DNA of 64,000 nucleotides, from assembly GCF_010993705.1 (NCBI RefSeq), contig NZ_WOFO01000009.1:180691-244690 (forward strand), read 5' to 3'. The translations under genes were made by a program, and so were the position numbers. This DNA comes from Cyclobacterium sp. SYSU L10401. GTDB taxonomy: Bacteria; Bacteroidota; Bacteroidia; Cytophagales; Cyclobacteriaceae. The notes under the pieces are model-generated. The model searched no databases. It was given only the letters and a program-made list of their open reading frames with translations, and was not told the DNA's origin. Shown here in pieces: positions 52,343-62,847 of this stretch (positions within the stretch are counted from its first letter, which is position 1; each line of letters opens with the position of its first letter).

Positions 52343-52930
52343 TTACTCCTTCGGCGGATTGATCATGATATGGGCGCGGTGGGTGCCAGGGTCCATGATC
52401 CAGGGCATGCCGGGGGCTTCGGGCTTAAGGGCCAGACCGGTGCTTTCCTGGGTAGCCCAGGGGATGTAGACCACATAGCGCAGGTAGGTGTTTTTTACTT
52501 CTCCCTTCAGGGCATCATAATCTTCCGCTTCCGCAGTCAGGGCATATAAGGTGGCACCATCCTTGGGCATTGTGAGGCTGCCCGCTTTCGCCTCATTCTC
52601 CCTTGTGTCAAATATTTCCTTGAAGTTTTTACCCTCCTTTTTCAGTTCTCTGCCCCGCTCCATAAAGGGTTCCAGCTCCTGATGGTAGCAGGCTACATTA
52701 AAACCATCCGATTTGGGATCATCAGCAATACATACCATCTCATTGCTGCCTTCCCGCAAGATGGTCCAGTCGCCTTGGGCATCATAGCCATACACCATGG
52801 CTCCGTCTCTCAGGTCTTCAGGTGCTGCCAGAACGGCCGTCTTGATCTGCATGGCTTTAGAAGGTATCTGCTGTGCTTCGGCGTGAAAAAAAAGCAACAG
52901 GGTAAAAATGCTTAAGCTAAGGTTTTTCAT
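52343..52930 (-). CDS. Exported hypothetical protein
   Basis: A 195-residue protein with a signal peptide (MKNLSLSIFTLLLFFHAEAQ). The mature part (AVLAAPEDLRDGAMVYGYDAQGDWTILREGSNEMVCIADDP...) has two cysteines (VCIADDP and ACYHQEL) and ends WIMDPGTHRAHIMINPPKE. I do not know the family name; similar short exported proteins occur in Bacteroidota. Periplasmic or secreted. Monocistronic. Confidence 0.65.
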   Translation of the reverse strand: MKNLSLSIFTLLLFFHAEAQQIPSKAMQIKTAVLAAPEDLRDGAMVYGYDAQGDWTILREGSNEMVCIADDPKSDGFNVACYHQELEPFMERGRELKKEGKNFKEIFDTRENEAKAGSLTMPKDGATLYALTAEAEDYDALKGEVKNTYLRYVVYIPWATQESTGLALKPEAPGMPWIMDPGTHRAHIMINPPKE

Positions 52931-53058
52931 GATAGGCTAAGGTTAGATAGCTGATGATGTATGGAGCTATCAAGATAGGAGCTATTTTTAGAAAAATAAA
53001 GGAAAAAGCAAAAAGATCAATCAGGCGGCCATCTATTTTGAACCAATAAATAAAAAAA

Positions 53059-53083
53059 GGCCGCCGAATGTACTCCGGCGGCC
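53059..53083 (-). terminator. Terminator of the M28 peptidase gene
   Basis: GGCCGCCG pairs with CGGCGGCC over a 9-base loop; on the minus strand it is followed by seven T. It lies about 25 bp after the stop of the peptidase gene. Confidence 0.9.
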
Positions 53084-53107
53084 AGGAATATTACGATACG
53101 AAAGGCT

Positions 53108-54607
53108 TTACCTGTCCAATCGGGTATTGGTGCCATCCACTGGCGTACGGTGCTCCCGGTTGGCCAGGTCCCAGGCGGTATGAAAAATCAGCCGGGCCCG
53201 CTTCTCCATCAGGTCAAACTCGATCTTGTCCACCGTGTCTGAGGGCTGGTGATAATCGTCATGCACCCCGTTAAAGAAAAAGATTACCGGAATGTTGTGC
53301 TTGGCGAAATTGTAATGATCGGAGCGGTAATAAAACCGATTGGGATCATCCTCCGCATCATAGCGGTAATCCAGGATCAGGTTGGTATAGGTAATGTTGT
53401 TGTACTCGTTAATGATTTTGAGCTGGGAGGAAAGCATCTCAGATCCGATTACGTATACATAATCCTGATTTTCGGCATCCTGATACTCATAATCTATGCG
53501 CCCAACCATGTCTATATTGAGATTGTTTACAGTATTTTCCAGTGGAAATACGGGATGATCTGCATAATACTCCGATCCAAGCAATCCCTTTTCCTCTCCG
53601 GTTACATTCAGGAATAAAATGCTTCTCCTGGGCTTGTTGCCGTCTTTGGCTGCCTGGGCAAATGCCTCGGCAATTTCCATTACCGATACTGTTCCTGAGC
53701 CATCATCATCAGCCCCATTATTGATTTCTCCCTGGCTGTTAATACCCACATGGTCATAGTGAGAGGAAATCACCAGCACTTCGTCTTTCTTATCCGTTCC
53801 TTCCAGGTAAGCCAGCACATTCTCCGTTCCAACAATTTGCTTGTCCTTTTGTACCCGGTACCTGACCTTCTGGGAAGGGATGGCTTCCGGGTTATTTTTG
53901 GCAGCCTCTTTCAGTTCTTCCACGGGCGTTTCAAACAACTGGCTCATTTGTTCGGAACTGACCATAAATACCGGTTTGTGCTCGGTAGGTTTATCAAAGC
54001 CCAGGCGGCCCCTGCCCGAAAGGTTTTTGTACCGGTTGGCCATGCGGTCAAAATTGGCCTGCCCTTCCATCGTCACAATGATTACCCCATCAGCTCCGGC
54101 ATCCAACACTAATTTGACCGCCTCAGCAGACCGGGCACCAATGGCCCAAAGACCCACCAGCTTTCCTTCCACATCCACCTTTGCCAGGTTTTCTTCAGAT
54201 GACAATCCCAAAAAGACCAGGTCTGTCCTGTTTCTTCTCTTCATGTCCCCATCCCCAATAAATACAAAATCCTCATTCAGGACCAGGTCTCTCCTCCCCA
54301 CTTTTAACTCTACTTTCTCCCAGCGCACACTTGAAAGTTCAAAAGGTTGCAGGTAGCTGCCGCCTACCGGTCCGGTAAGGCCCCTTCCCTGATAAAAATC
54401 AACCAGGTATTCCGCAGCCAACTTCTGGCCTTTTTCTCCAGTATCCCTGCCTTCCAGCTCATCGGAGGCCAGGTAAATCAGGTGTTTTTCCAGATCATCT
54501 GCCAAAATGGTAGCGGCGTATTTTAAAGAAAGGTCTTCCTGCCCCAGGAGGGGAAAAGAAAGCCCGGCAAACAGCAGTAAAGCTGCAATCATCGGTCTGT
54601 TTTTCAT
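53108..54607 (-). CDS. Exported M28-family metallopeptidase
   Basis: A 499-residue aminopeptidase with a signal peptide (MIAALLLFAGLSFPLLGQ region). A protease-associated (PA) domain spans about 120-250. The M28 zinc site reads SSHYDHVG (His), NGADDDGSGT (Asp bridging), TGEEKGLLGSEYY (Glu pair), and later RSDHYNFAKHNIPVIFF (final His). Full length. Periplasmic or outer-surface protein degradation; monocistronic with its own terminator. Confidence 0.93.
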   Translation of the reverse strand: MKNRPMIAALLLFAGLSFPLLGQEDLSLKYAATILADDLEKHLIYLASDELEGRDTGEKGQKLAAEYLVDFYQGRGLTGPVGGSYLQPFELSSVRWEKVELKVGRRDLVLNEDFVFIGDGDMKRRNRTDLVFLGLSSEENLAKVDVEGKLVGLWAIGARSAEAVKLVLDAGADGVIIVTMEGQANFDRMANRYKNLSGRGRLGFDKPTEHKPVFMVSSEQMSQLFETPVEELKEAAKNNPEAIPSQKVRYRVQKDKQIVGTENVLAYLEGTDKKDEVLVISSHYDHVGINSQGEINNGADDDGSGTVSVMEIAEAFAQAAKDGNKPRRSILFLNVTGEEKGLLGSEYYADHPVFPLENTVNNLNIDMVGRIDYEYQDAENQDYVYVIGSEMLSSQLKIINEYNNITYTNLILDYRYDAEDDPNRFYYRSDHYNFAKHNIPVIFFFNGVHDDYHQPSDTVDKIEFDLMEKRARLIFHTAWDLANREHRTPVDGTNTRLDR

Positions 54608-54720
54608 TATGACTGTTTAAACGATTATAAATATGGTAAACTGCAAACCTATTTCTTGACCAAACGGTTAATAAGAAGATATTTGAGGTTAAAATAAACA
54701 CCTTAATTAGCTAATATTTC

Positions 54721-54728
54721 TACCTTTG
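54721..54728 (+). promoter_or_regulatory. -7 box of the gcvP promoter
   Basis: TACCTTTG matches TAnnTTTG and lies 56 bp upstream of the gcvP start at 54784. No TTTG was found at the normal -33 distance. Confidence 0.45.
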
Positions 54729-54783
54729 CGTTTCGATTCAGGACAATTTGGTTCGGCCAAAAATAATCATATTTTATCTTTAT

Positions 54784-57681
54784 ATGAAAATCAACCTCGC
54801 TTCTTCGGAAAAATTTAAAAACAGGCACATTGCTCCCTCGGAATATGACATCCAATCCATGTTGGATACCATTGGCGTTTCTTCGCTGGAAACCCTGATT
54901 GATGAAACCATTCCCCAGAGCATTCGCCTGAAAAAACCACTTCAACTGCCAAAAGCCCTTTCAGAAACGGCTTTCCTTAAGAATTTTAAAAAAATAGCAG
55001 GAAAGAACATTTTATACAAATCCTATATAGGCCTGGGCTATTATGACACCCTGGTCCCTGGCGTAATTCAACGCAATATCCTGGAAAACCCCGGATGGTA
55101 CACGGCTTACACCCCGTATCAGGCCGAAATTGCTCAGGGCCGCTTGGAGGCACTGATCAATTTTCAGACCATGGTCAGCGAACTTACCGGTATGGAACTC
55201 GCCAACGCCTCCCTTTTGGACGAAGGTACCGCTGCAGGAGAAGCCATGACCATGCTGCATGCCAGCAGGCCTCGAACCAAGAAACAAGCCAACCGCTTTT
55301 TTGTGGACGAAAAGGTATTTGAACAAACCAAGGAAATCCTAAAGACCCGGGCACTACCGGTGGGAATCGACCTTGTCTTTGGCTCGCTAAATGAACTGGA
55401 TCTTACCGATCCCGAAATTTTTGGCCTGCTACTGCAGTATCCCAACGCAGATGGAGAAGTCATTGACTACAGTGATCTGGTGGAAACAGCCAACGAAAAC
55501 CATATTTTTACGGCTTTCAGCACCGACCTGTTGAGTCTGACTTTACTGAAGCCGCCCGGAGAAATGGGGGCAGATGTGGTGATCGGCAGCAGCCAGCGAT
55601 TTGGTGTTCCCATGGGTTTTGGGGGACCGCATGCGGCTTTTTTCGCTACCAAAGAAGCTTTTAAACGACAAATTCCCGGACGAATTATCGGCGTGTCCGT
55701 CGATAGCCACGGTAAAAATGCCTACCGCATGGCCCTGCAAACCCGGGAACAGCATATCAAAAGAGAAAAAGCCACTTCTAATATCTGTACGGCGCAGGTT
55801 TTACTGGCAGTAATGGCAGGAATGTATGCCGTTTATCACGGTCCCAGGGGATTAAAGGCCATCGCCTCCCGGACCCATGGCCTGGCTGTCATGACAGCAG
55901 ATTGGTTGTCCCAATTGGGTTACGAGCAGGTCAATGAAACCTTCTTTGACACCATCCGAATCAAGGTAGATGAGGTCCAAAAGGAAAAAATCCGTGCCTT
56001 CGCCCTATCTAAAAAATTAAATTTCCGATACGAAAAAGAATACATTCTCCTTAGTTTTGATCAGGCCAAAAACAGGGCCGATGTAGTGGAGATTTATGAG
56101 GTTTTTGCCAAATCCACCAACCTGCTTCAGGTAGAAATTCCAGAGGTTCCAGATCAGGTAGAGGCGATCATCCCTGCGTCCTTGCAGCGGGTTTCTTCTT
56201 TTTTGCAGCATGATGTTTTCCAGCGTTATCATTCAGAACATGAAATGCTGCGCTACCTCAAAAGGTTGGAAAACAAAGACCTTTCCCTGGTGCACTCCAT
56301 GATTTCCCTGGGCTCCTGTACCATGAAGCTCAATGCCACAGCAGAAATGATCCCGGTCACCTGGCCGGAGATTGGCCAGCTGCATCCCTTTGTCCCCCAG
56401 GATCAGGCGGCGGGCTACTACGAGATGTTTCAGGAACTGAGAAACTGGCTCAGTGAAATTACAGGCTTTGCAGACACCTCCCTGCAACCTAACTCCGGTG
56501 CCCAGGGAGAGTACGCAGGGCTGATGGTGATCCGGGCCTACCACCAAAGCCGGGCAGAAAATCACAGGAATATCGTATTGATCCCCTCTTCTGCACATGG
56601 TACCAATCCAGCCTCTGCAGTAATGGCAGGTATGAAGGTGGTCATCATCCCCTGTGATGAAAAAGGCAATATCGACGTAGCTGCATTCAAAGACAAAGCC
56701 ACTGAGTACAAGGATCAGCTTGCCGCATTGATGGTCACCTACCCCTCTACCCACGGAGTATTTGAGGAAGCCATTCAGGAAATCTGCGAGTTGGTACACG
56801 AATATGGTGGGCAGGTATATATGGACGGTGCCAATATGAATGCCCAGGTAGGCCTGACCAGCCCTGGAATGATCGGAGCCGATGTCTGCCACCTGAACCT
56901 GCACAAAACTTTCTGCATTCCCCACGGAGGAGGTGGTCCGGGCATGGGGCCGATTTGCGTCGCCAAACACCTGGCTCCTTTTCTGCCGGGCAATCCACTT
57001 ATCCGGACCGGGGGAACTGCTGCCATCAGTCCCATCTCTGCTGCTCCCTTTGGAAGTGCCAGTATCCTGCCCATCTCGTATGCTTACATCGCCATGATGG
57101 GAGAAGAAGGGCTATCCAAGGCTACCAAGGTGGCCATTTTGAATACCAATTACATCAAAAAACGGCTGGAGGTCGACTACCCCATCCTGTATACCGGAAG
57201 CAAAGGCAGGGCTGCGCACGAGATGATCCTGGACTGCCGGGGATTCAAAGATTGCGGAATTGAGGTCGCTGACATTGCCAAAAGGCTAATGGATTATGGG
57301 TTCCATGCTCCTACGGTTTCTTTTCCTGTGGCAGGCACCCTGATGGTAGAGCCTACGGAGTCTGAATCGAAAGCTGAGCTGGACCGCTTCTGTGATGCCA
57401 TGATCTCTATCCGTCAGGAAATCAGAGAAATTGAGGAAGGTCGCTCAGATCAATCATCCAACTTGCTGAAAAATGCCCCCCATACCGCCAGCAGCATCAT
57501 GACTGATGATTGGAGTTATCCCTATTCCAGGGAACGGGCAGCTTACCCGCTAGCCTTTGTGAAAGAGAATAAGTTTTGGCCGTCTGTTGGGCGAATTGAC
57601 GCTGCTTATGGGGACCGAAACCTGATGTGTAGCTGTATTCCTACGGAGGTGTATGAAGAGGAAAACGAGGCAGTAGAGTAG
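54784..57681 (+). CDS. gcvP: Glycine dehydrogenase (decarboxylating), P-protein
   Basis: A 965-residue single-chain P-protein of the glycine cleavage system; it decarboxylates glycine on PLP and passes aminomethyl to the lipoyl H-protein. The C-terminal half carries the PLP lysine in [20 protein letters not shown] and [19 protein letters not shown]; the N-terminal half is the degenerate duplicate. The frame is open from 54748, but the ATG at 54784 gives the normal start. The genes gcvT and gcvH are not in the window. Ends at a terminator shared with fumC. Confidence 0.97.
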   Translation: MKINLASSEKFKNRHIAPSEYDIQSMLDTIGVSSLETLIDETIPQSIRLKKPLQLPKALSETAFLKNFKKIAGKNILYKSYIGLGYYDTLVPGVIQRNILENPGWYTAYTPYQAEIAQGRLEALINFQTMVSELTGMELANASLLDEGTAAGEAMTMLHASRPRTKKQANRFFVDEKVFEQTKEILKTRALPVGIDLVFGSLNELDLTDPEIFGLLLQYPNADGEVIDYSDLVETANENHIFTAFSTDLLSLTLLKPPGEMGADVVIGSSQRFGVPMGFGGPHAAFFATKEAFKRQIPGRIIGVSVDSHGKNAYRMALQTREQHIKREKATSNICTAQVLLAVMAGMYAVYHGPRGLKAIASRTHGLAVMTADWLSQLGYEQVNETFFDTIRIKVDEVQKEKIRAFALSKKLNFRYEKEYILLSFDQAKNRADVVEIYEVFAKSTNLLQVEIPEVPDQVEAIIPASLQRVSSFLQHDVFQRYHSEHEMLRYLKRLENKDLSLVHSMISLGSCTMKLNATAEMIPVTWPEIGQLHPFVPQDQAAGYYEMFQELRNWLSEITGFADTSLQPNSGAQGEYAGLMVIRAYHQSRAENHRNIVLIPSSAHGTNPASAVMAGMKVVIIPCDEKGNIDVAAFKDKATEYKDQLAALMVTYPSTHGVFEEAIQEICELVHEYGGQVYMDGANMNAQVGLTSPGMIGADVCHLNLHKTFCIPHGGGGPGMGPICVAKHLAPFLPGNPLIRTGGTAAISPISAAPFGSASILPISYAYIAMMGEEGLSKATKVAILNTNYIKKRLEVDYPILYTGSKGRAAHEMILDCRGFKDCGIEVADIAKRLMDYGFHAPTVSFPVAGTLMVEPTESESKAELDRFCDAMISIRQEIREIEEGRSDQSSNLLKNAPHTASSIMTDDWSYPYSRERAAYPLAFVKENKFWPSVGRIDAAYGDRNLMCSCIPTEVYEEENEAVE

Positions 57682-57695
57682 GATAGTAAAGGTAA

Positions 57696-57727
57696 AAGCC
57701 CCTTCGCAGGAAATGTTGAAGGGGCTT
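57696..57727. terminator. Bidirectional terminator between gcvP and fumC
   Basis: AAGCCCCTTC pairs with GAAGGGGCTT over a 12-base loop, between convergent stops at 57681 and 57752. Confidence 0.88.
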
Positions 57728-57751
57728 ATTTGGTTGTTATATAACCGAAAG

Positions 57752-59152
57752 TTATTTCAGGCTTCCGGTCATGTCTTCCGGTTTGACCCATTGGTCAAAT
57801 TGCTCACTTGTCAGCAGGTCCAGTGCAATGGCCGCTTCGCGAAGACTTGTTCCCTCTTTGTGGGCCTTTTTAGCTATTCTTGCCGCATTTTCATAGCCGA
57901 TATGGGTATTCAGTGCCGTTACCAACATCAAACTATTTTCCAGGTGACGCTGGATAAAGGGCTTGTTGGGCTCAATCCCGATGGCACAGTTGTCATTAAA
58001 TGACACACAGGCATCTCCCAGCAGGCGGGCAGAGCTGAGCAGGTTATTCACCATCATGGGCTTGAATACATTCAGTTCAAAATGACCATTGGAACCCCCG
58101 ATAGATACCGCAGTATCGTTGCCTATCACCTGGGCACAGACCATGGTCATGGCTTCAGCCTGGGTAGGGTTGACCTTTCCAGGCATGATAGATGAGCCCG
58201 GCTCATTTTCTGGAATCAATATTTCGCCGATTCCTGACCTCGGTCCGGAAGAAAGCATGCGGATATCATTGGCTATTTTCATCAGGCTGACGGCCAGTTG
58301 TTTCAAGGCACCATGCGTTTCCACAATGGCATCGTGAGCCGCCAGGGATTCAAACTTATTGGGAGCAGTTACAAAAGGGTTACCTGAAAAATGGGCGATC
58401 TTCTCGGCCACTTTTTCTGCATAGCCTTCGGGTGTATTGAGTCCGGTACCCACAGCTGTGCCTCCCAGGGCCAGTTCAGAAAGGTGCTCCAGCGTATTTT
58501 TGATGGCTCTCATGGCATGATCCAATTGTGCTACATAGCCGGAAAATTCCTGTCCCAGTGTCAGCGGGGTAGCATCCATAAAGTGAGTTCTGCCTATTTT
58601 TACCACCTCCATGAATGACTCGGATTTTGCCTTCAGGGTATCCCGGAGTTTTTGCACCCCAGGCAGGGTAGTCTCTACCACCATTTTATAAGCAGCAATG
58701 TGCATGGCCGTAGGGAAGGTGTCATTCGAAGATTGAGATTTATTTACATCATCATTGGGATGGATTTTCTTTTTTTCATCCTGAAGACTTCCACCCAAAA
58801 GTACATGGGAGCGATAGGCCACCACTTCATTGACATTCATATTGGACTGGGTGCCGGAACCTGTTTGCCAGACTACCAGGGGGAATTGGTCATCCAGCTT
58901 GCCGGCTAAAATTTCATCACAGGCTTTGACGATAATATCAGCCTTTTCCCTGTCCATTACCCCAAGGTCTGCATTGGTAAGGGCGGCTGACTTCTTCAAA
59001 ATGGCAAAAGCATGCACTATTTCTATGGGCATCTGGTGTTTCACGCCCCCTATTTTGAAATTATTTACGGAGCGCTGGGTTTGTGCTCCCCAGTATTTGT
59101 CTGCGGGAACCTCTACCGGACCCATGGTATCTTTTTCTATCCTGTAATCCAT
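57752..59152 (-). CDS. fumC: Class II fumarate hydratase
   Basis: A 466-residue enzyme of the TCA cycle converting fumarate and malate. The family signature [13 protein letters not shown] lies at about 318-330; [14 protein letters not shown] and [21 protein letters not shown] are the other two catalytic regions. The frame is open up to 59209, but the ATG at 59152 ([16 protein letters not shown]) is the conserved start. Homotetramer, cytosolic. Monocistronic. Confidence 0.97.
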   Translation of the reverse strand: MDYRIEKDTMGPVEVPADKYWGAQTQRSVNNFKIGGVKHQMPIEIVHAFAILKKSAALTNADLGVMDREKADIIVKACDEILAGKLDDQFPLVVWQTGSGTQSNMNVNEVVAYRSHVLLGGSLQDEKKKIHPNDDVNKSQSSNDTFPTAMHIAAYKMVVETTLPGVQKLRDTLKAKSESFMEVVKIGRTHFMDATPLTLGQEFSGYVAQLDHAMRAIKNTLEHLSELALGGTAVGTGLNTPEGYAEKVAEKIAHFSGNPFVTAPNKFESLAAHDAIVETHGALKQLAVSLMKIANDIRMLSSGPRSGIGEILIPENEPGSSIMPGKVNPTQAEAMTMVCAQVIGNDTAVSIGGSNGHFELNVFKPMMVNNLLSSARLLGDACVSFNDNCAIGIEPNKPFIQRHLENSLMLVTALNTHIGYENAARIAKKAHKEGTSLREAAIALDLLTSEQFDQWVKPEDMTGSLK

Positions 59153-59265
59153 CTGTGGTTTATTTGATTTTAAAACGATTGATCTGCTAAAATACGACAG
59201 GAAGGGCATAATCCATAAGCCCCGTTGGAATACTTGCCATTTAACTTAACCTGGTTTCTGATTTC

Positions 59266-59766
59266 TCAGGGGGCTCCCCTTCCGGCTTTCTGGTCCAACA
59301 TATCGTGAAAAAGTAACTGACTTTCCCTGACCTTCCTGCGAAAATGCCAAAAAGCAAATCCGTAATTCCCCAATCCGGCCACGGCACTTAAAGCAGCCAG
59401 TTTCCAATCCTGGAATACGGCCAGAAACAGTACAGTGAGCAAAAAAGTAATCGCCCCCCAAAAGCTGAGAAAAAAGACCGTTGCCGGAAAAAAAGAATAA
59501 TCCAGAGTAACCAGGCAGCCTTTTGCCAGGGGAGAGACTTCCCCTTTGATCAAAGGCAGAAAACTGTCTGCCTTGGCTATTTTTTTTGAAATCACAAAAC
59601 GGCTGCCTTTCAGGCTACCGTTAAATACAACAGACTCCTCCGGCAATGCAACCACAGCGTCCAGAAAATTAACATTTCTGGTAGCCCTGTCCAACCGCTT
59701 GATCAGCTGTTGCTGGTCCATGGCGGACACGAATGTTTCGCTGTATGTAGGTGCCAGTTTCACCAT
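59266..59766 (-). CDS. Hypothetical two-helix membrane protein
   Basis: A 166-residue protein. Residues 1-90 are soluble and mixed alpha/beta; two transmembrane helices follow at about 93-115 and 121-135 and a basic C-terminus (RRKVRESQLLFHDMLDQK). I recognise no family. It lies 27 bp downstream of the RidA gene in the same direction, so the two probably share a transcript. Confidence 0.6.
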   Translation of the reverse strand: MVKLAPTYSETFVSAMDQQQLIKRLDRATRNVNFLDAVVALPEESVVFNGSLKGSRFVISKKIAKADSFLPLIKGEVSPLAKGCLVTLDYSFFPATVFFLSFWGAITFLLTVLFLAVFQDWKLAALSAVAGLGNYGFAFWHFRRKVRESQLLFHDMLDQKAGRGAP

Positions 59767-59793
59767 TTCAAAACAAGGGAAAAAGAAGAAAGT

Positions 59794-60174
59794 TCAGGCC
59801 ACGGCAATGCAGGAAATTTCTACATTGACATTCTTGGGCAGCCGGCTTACTTCCACCGTTTCACGTGCAGGGGGATTGGTTTTGAAATACCTGCCGTAGG
59901 CTTCATTTACCGTGGCAAAATCATCCATGTTCCTGACGAAAATGCTGCATTTGACCACATGGTCGAAGCACAGGTCTGCGGCCCTTAATACTGCCTCCAG
60001 ATTTTTCATCACCGCATGGGTTTCTTCAGTAATGTTTTCATTGATTAATTCTCCGGTATCCGCATCCAAGGCAATCTGGCCGGATACATAAAGGGTATCT
60101 TTCACTTTTACAGCCTGGCTGTAAGGACCGATAGGCTCTGGTGCTTCTGAAGAACGTATGATTTCTTTACCCAT
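59794..60174 (-). CDS. RidA-family (YjgF/YER057c/UK114) enamine/imine deaminase
   Basis: A 126-residue cytosolic protein of a trimeric family that hydrolyses reactive 2-aminoacrylate and related enamines. SEAPEPIGPYSQAVKVKDTLYVSGQIALD is the family N-terminus, and the catalytic Arg is in VFRNMDD-like IFVRNMDDFATVNEAY and the final NVEISCIAVA. Complete, normal length. First gene of a two-gene unit with the membrane protein. Confidence 0.93.
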   Translation of the reverse strand: MGKEIIRSSEAPEPIGPYSQAVKVKDTLYVSGQIALDADTGELINENITEETHAVMKNLEAVLRAADLCFDHVVKCSIFVRNMDDFATVNEAYGRYFKTNPPARETVEVSRLPKNVNVEISCIAVA

Positions 60175-60247
60175 GATTGATGATAGTTGAATGAAACCAC
60201 AAAGTAAAACTTTATCTCCGGATTTATCAATTCAACCGTAAAAGTTC

Positions 60248-60937
60248 CTAATTGGCCACCAGCTTAAACCCTTCCCCATGCAGGGTTATGATTTGGACAC
60301 TTTCATCCGCTTTCAGCAATTTTCTGATTTTACTGAGGTAAACATCCATGCTTCGTGCGTTGAAATAGCTGTCGTCACCCCAAATCTGTTTCAGCGCATT
60401 GGATCGGCTCACATTTTCGTTCAGGGATGCTGCCAGAAGCCTCAGTAGTTCATTTTCTTTGGATGTCAATTTATGCCAGCCATCGGGAGCTTCCAACTGT
60501 TGCTTGTCATAATGCAGGGTAAAATTGCCAAAAGTATAGGTTTTCAGCGCCGCCTTTTCCCCCTGGTGATGGGTTCTCCTCAAAATCGCAGCAATTCGCA
60601 TGAGCAATTCCTCCATGCTAAAGGGCTTGGTGATATAATCGTCAGCCCCAATGCGAAAACCCTGAATCACATCTTCCTTCAGGTTTTTGGCAGTAAGGTA
60701 GATAATGGGAACATTCTCCTCTACTTTACGGATTTCCTTGCCCAGGGTAAAGCCATCTTTTTTAGGCATCATTACATCCAAAATGCACAATTGGTAGTAA
60801 TCTTTTTTGTATTTGTTCCATCCCTGCTCCCCATCCCTGCACAGGGTAACATCAAATCCTTTTACACCCAGGTATTCCTGCAAAATATCTCCCAGGTTAG
60901 GATCATCTTCCACCAGTAAAATTTTGGTCTTGCTCAT
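60248..60937 (-). CDS. OmpR/PhoB-family response regulator
   Basis: A 229-residue regulator with an N-terminal receiver (acidic pair in VEDD, phosphoacceptor Asp in CILDVMMPKKDG, Lys in ITKPFSMEEL) and a C-terminal winged-helix DNA-binding domain (about 135-228, ending LHGEGFKLV). It partners the histidine kinase whose stop its start overlaps (ATGA). Target genes unknown. Confidence 0.95.
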   Translation of the reverse strand: MSKTKILLVEDDPNLGDILQEYLGVKGFDVTLCRDGEQGWNKYKKDYYQLCILDVMMPKKDGFTLGKEIRKVEENVPIIYLTAKNLKEDVIQGFRIGADDYITKPFSMEELLMRIAAILRRTHHQGEKAALKTYTFGNFTLHYDKQQLEAPDGWHKLTSKENELLRLLAASLNENVSRSNALKQIWGDDSYFNARSMDVYLSKIRKLLKADESVQIITLHGEGFKLVAN

Positions 60938-62649
60938 TGTTTTGAAGGTAAGTTGATGGTAAAAATACTGCCTTGCCCTGGTTCACTCTCTACCGATATG
61001 TTGCCATGGTGAGCTTCCACCATGGTTTTGACATAAGACAGGCCCAGTCCAAAGCCCTTGACATCATGGATATTGCCTGTAGGAACCCGGTAAAATTTAT
61101 CGAAGATCTTTTTCTGGACTTCCTTGTTCATTCCTATTCCGGCATCTTGTATGGTCAATTTAAACTGCCCCATACTTTCCCTGATGGCGATCCTGATTCT
61201 GGGTGCCTCTTTTGAATATTTATTGGCGTTATCAAGTAAGTTGTTGATGATATTGTTCAGGTGGAAGGGATCCGCTTCAATGTCTTCGTTTGTTACCTGA
61301 TAATCCGTTGAAATCAACCCCCCTCTTTTTTCTACCAACAACTCAAAGTGCCCTTTGGCTTCTTCTACTGCTGCTATCAAATTGATGGATTCAATTTCCA
61401 ATTTAAAATCCTTTTTATCCAATGTAGCGGCCTGCAAGACCTGCTCCACCTGTTTGCCCAATCTGGAATTTTCATCTTTGATGATGCCCAGGTACCTCTG
61501 CCGGATCGTAGTCTTGCCGAAAAGGTCAGGATCCTGCAAGGCTTCAATTGCCAGGCTAACGGTAGAAATGGGAGTTTTGAATTCATGGGTCATGTTATTG
61601 ATAAAATCATTCTTGATTTCCGAAATTTTCTTCTGTCTGATGATGACCCTGATGGCATAAATGAAACAGATAATGATAATTGCCATAAACAACAAGGAAC
61701 TGGACAAGGGTAAAAACACCTGTTGCATCAGGTAATTTTCCTTATTCGGAAAATAAATGACCAGAAAATTTTCAAGCCCCAAAAGATCACTGGGAAAAAG
61801 CTCTGCCTTGATACCTCTGGTTTTGAGAAAATCCAGGTCTTCCACTTCTCCTATGCCAAAGATATTGTTTTGACCATTGATGATCCCGAGTTCAAAAGGC
61901 TGATCAATATTCCTATTGACCAATTGATCCTTTACTTCCCTTCTCACTCCTGCGGTATCAATCCGATTCAAAATATTTTGATTGCCCTGGGAAAGCAGTT
62001 GGTGAATCACCACCTCGACCAACTCAATTTTCATGTTTGCCTGTACAATGCTTTCCGCCACATTTCTGGAAACGTTGAATTCTTCAATGATAAAATTCTG
62101 GCGGTTATGGGCATATTGCCGCTTGCTGATGTAATTGTCCTGCTTGCTGAGAAAATCCAGGTAACGCTCTTTTTCCTGAAGCAGGATGGCCAATTCATCC
62201 GGAGTAAAAAGCGTAGATGCCACAGAAGGTGACATGTAAAAGTACTTTTCTATCTGGCTGAAAGTCTTGGGCTCCCCTTCTTTGGAAGCGATTAATTTGC
62301 GGAATGTGGAAGAAATCTGGGGGAGGTTTTGGTCAAACAAAGAGTCTATCATGGACGGGCGATTGACGGCCACCTGCCGGTGTCTGACCTGTACCTGAAT
62401 GGGCTCTATGGGTTCAAGCAGCGCTTTTTGAAACAAGGTATCCCTTGCCAGCGAGCTCAAAAGAATATCACTGGTCTCACTTTTTTCCAGGCGTTCTGAG
62501 GTTGAGGCCAGGGCCTGAAAGACATTTTGCTCAAATCGCTCTTCATTAATCTTCAGCACATTGCCTACCCAGTAAAACTGAAAGGCTATCAATCCCAGGC
62601 TGGCCAAAGACATCAGAAAGACAATGATTTTAATGCTGGCTTTTGACAT
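60934..62649 (-). CDS. Membrane sensor histidine kinase
   Basis: A 571-residue kinase with two membrane helices, one near the N-terminus (about 8-28) and one at about 315-335, flanking a periplasmic domain of roughly 280 residues. The HisKA helix has NDFINNMTHEFKTPISTVSLAIEAL with the phospho-His; the ATPase part has NNLLDNANKYS, IQDAGIGM and GFGLGLSYVKTMV. Start ATG 62649. Overlaps the OmpR-type regulator downstream by 4 bp. The periplasmic domain matches no known sensor that I can name. Faces lysA across a divergent gap. Confidence 0.94.
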   Translation of the reverse strand: MSKASIKIIVFLMSLASLGLIAFQFYWVGNVLKINEERFEQNVFQALASTSERLEKSETSDILLSSLARDTLFQKALLEPIEPIQVQVRHRQVAVNRPSMIDSLFDQNLPQISSTFRKLIASKEGEPKTFSQIEKYFYMSPSVASTLFTPDELAILLQEKERYLDFLSKQDNYISKRQYAHNRQNFIIEEFNVSRNVAESIVQANMKIELVEVVIHQLLSQGNQNILNRIDTAGVRREVKDQLVNRNIDQPFELGIINGQNNIFGIGEVEDLDFLKTRGIKAELFPSDLLGLENFLVIYFPNKENYLMQQVFLPLSSSLLFMAIIIICFIYAIRVIIRQKKISEIKNDFINNMTHEFKTPISTVSLAIEALQDPDLFGKTTIRQRYLGIIKDENSRLGKQVEQVLQAATLDKKDFKLEIESINLIAAVEEAKGHFELLVEKRGGLISTDYQVTNEDIEADPFHLNNIINNLLDNANKYSKEAPRIRIAIRESMGQFKLTIQDAGIGMNKEVQKKIFDKFYRVPTGNIHDVKGFGLGLSYVKTMVEAHHGNISVESEPGQGSIFTINLPSKQ

Positions 62650-62793
62650 GGTACAAATCTAAACGATATACTGCTCTAAATCATTTCCTTAACTTTTTTT
62701 AACACATTACCATTAAGAACGGGCAGCCTATCCCTTTAGGAATAATAACCCCATTTGACCTGCCAAAATTCCCCTTGGAAAGCTGCATTCAAA

Positions 62794-62829
62794 TTTGATT
62801 TTAAGTTTAACCTGCTTTATCTATCTTTG
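62794..62829 (+). promoter_or_regulatory. Promoter of lysA (Bacteroidota type)
   Basis: TTTG (62794-62797), 24 bp, TATCTTTG (62822-62829): slightly wider than the usual 19-21 bp spacing but with a perfect -7 box, 18 bp before the lysA start. Confidence 0.55.
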
Positions 62830-62847
62830 CCAGCTAAATCAAAACCT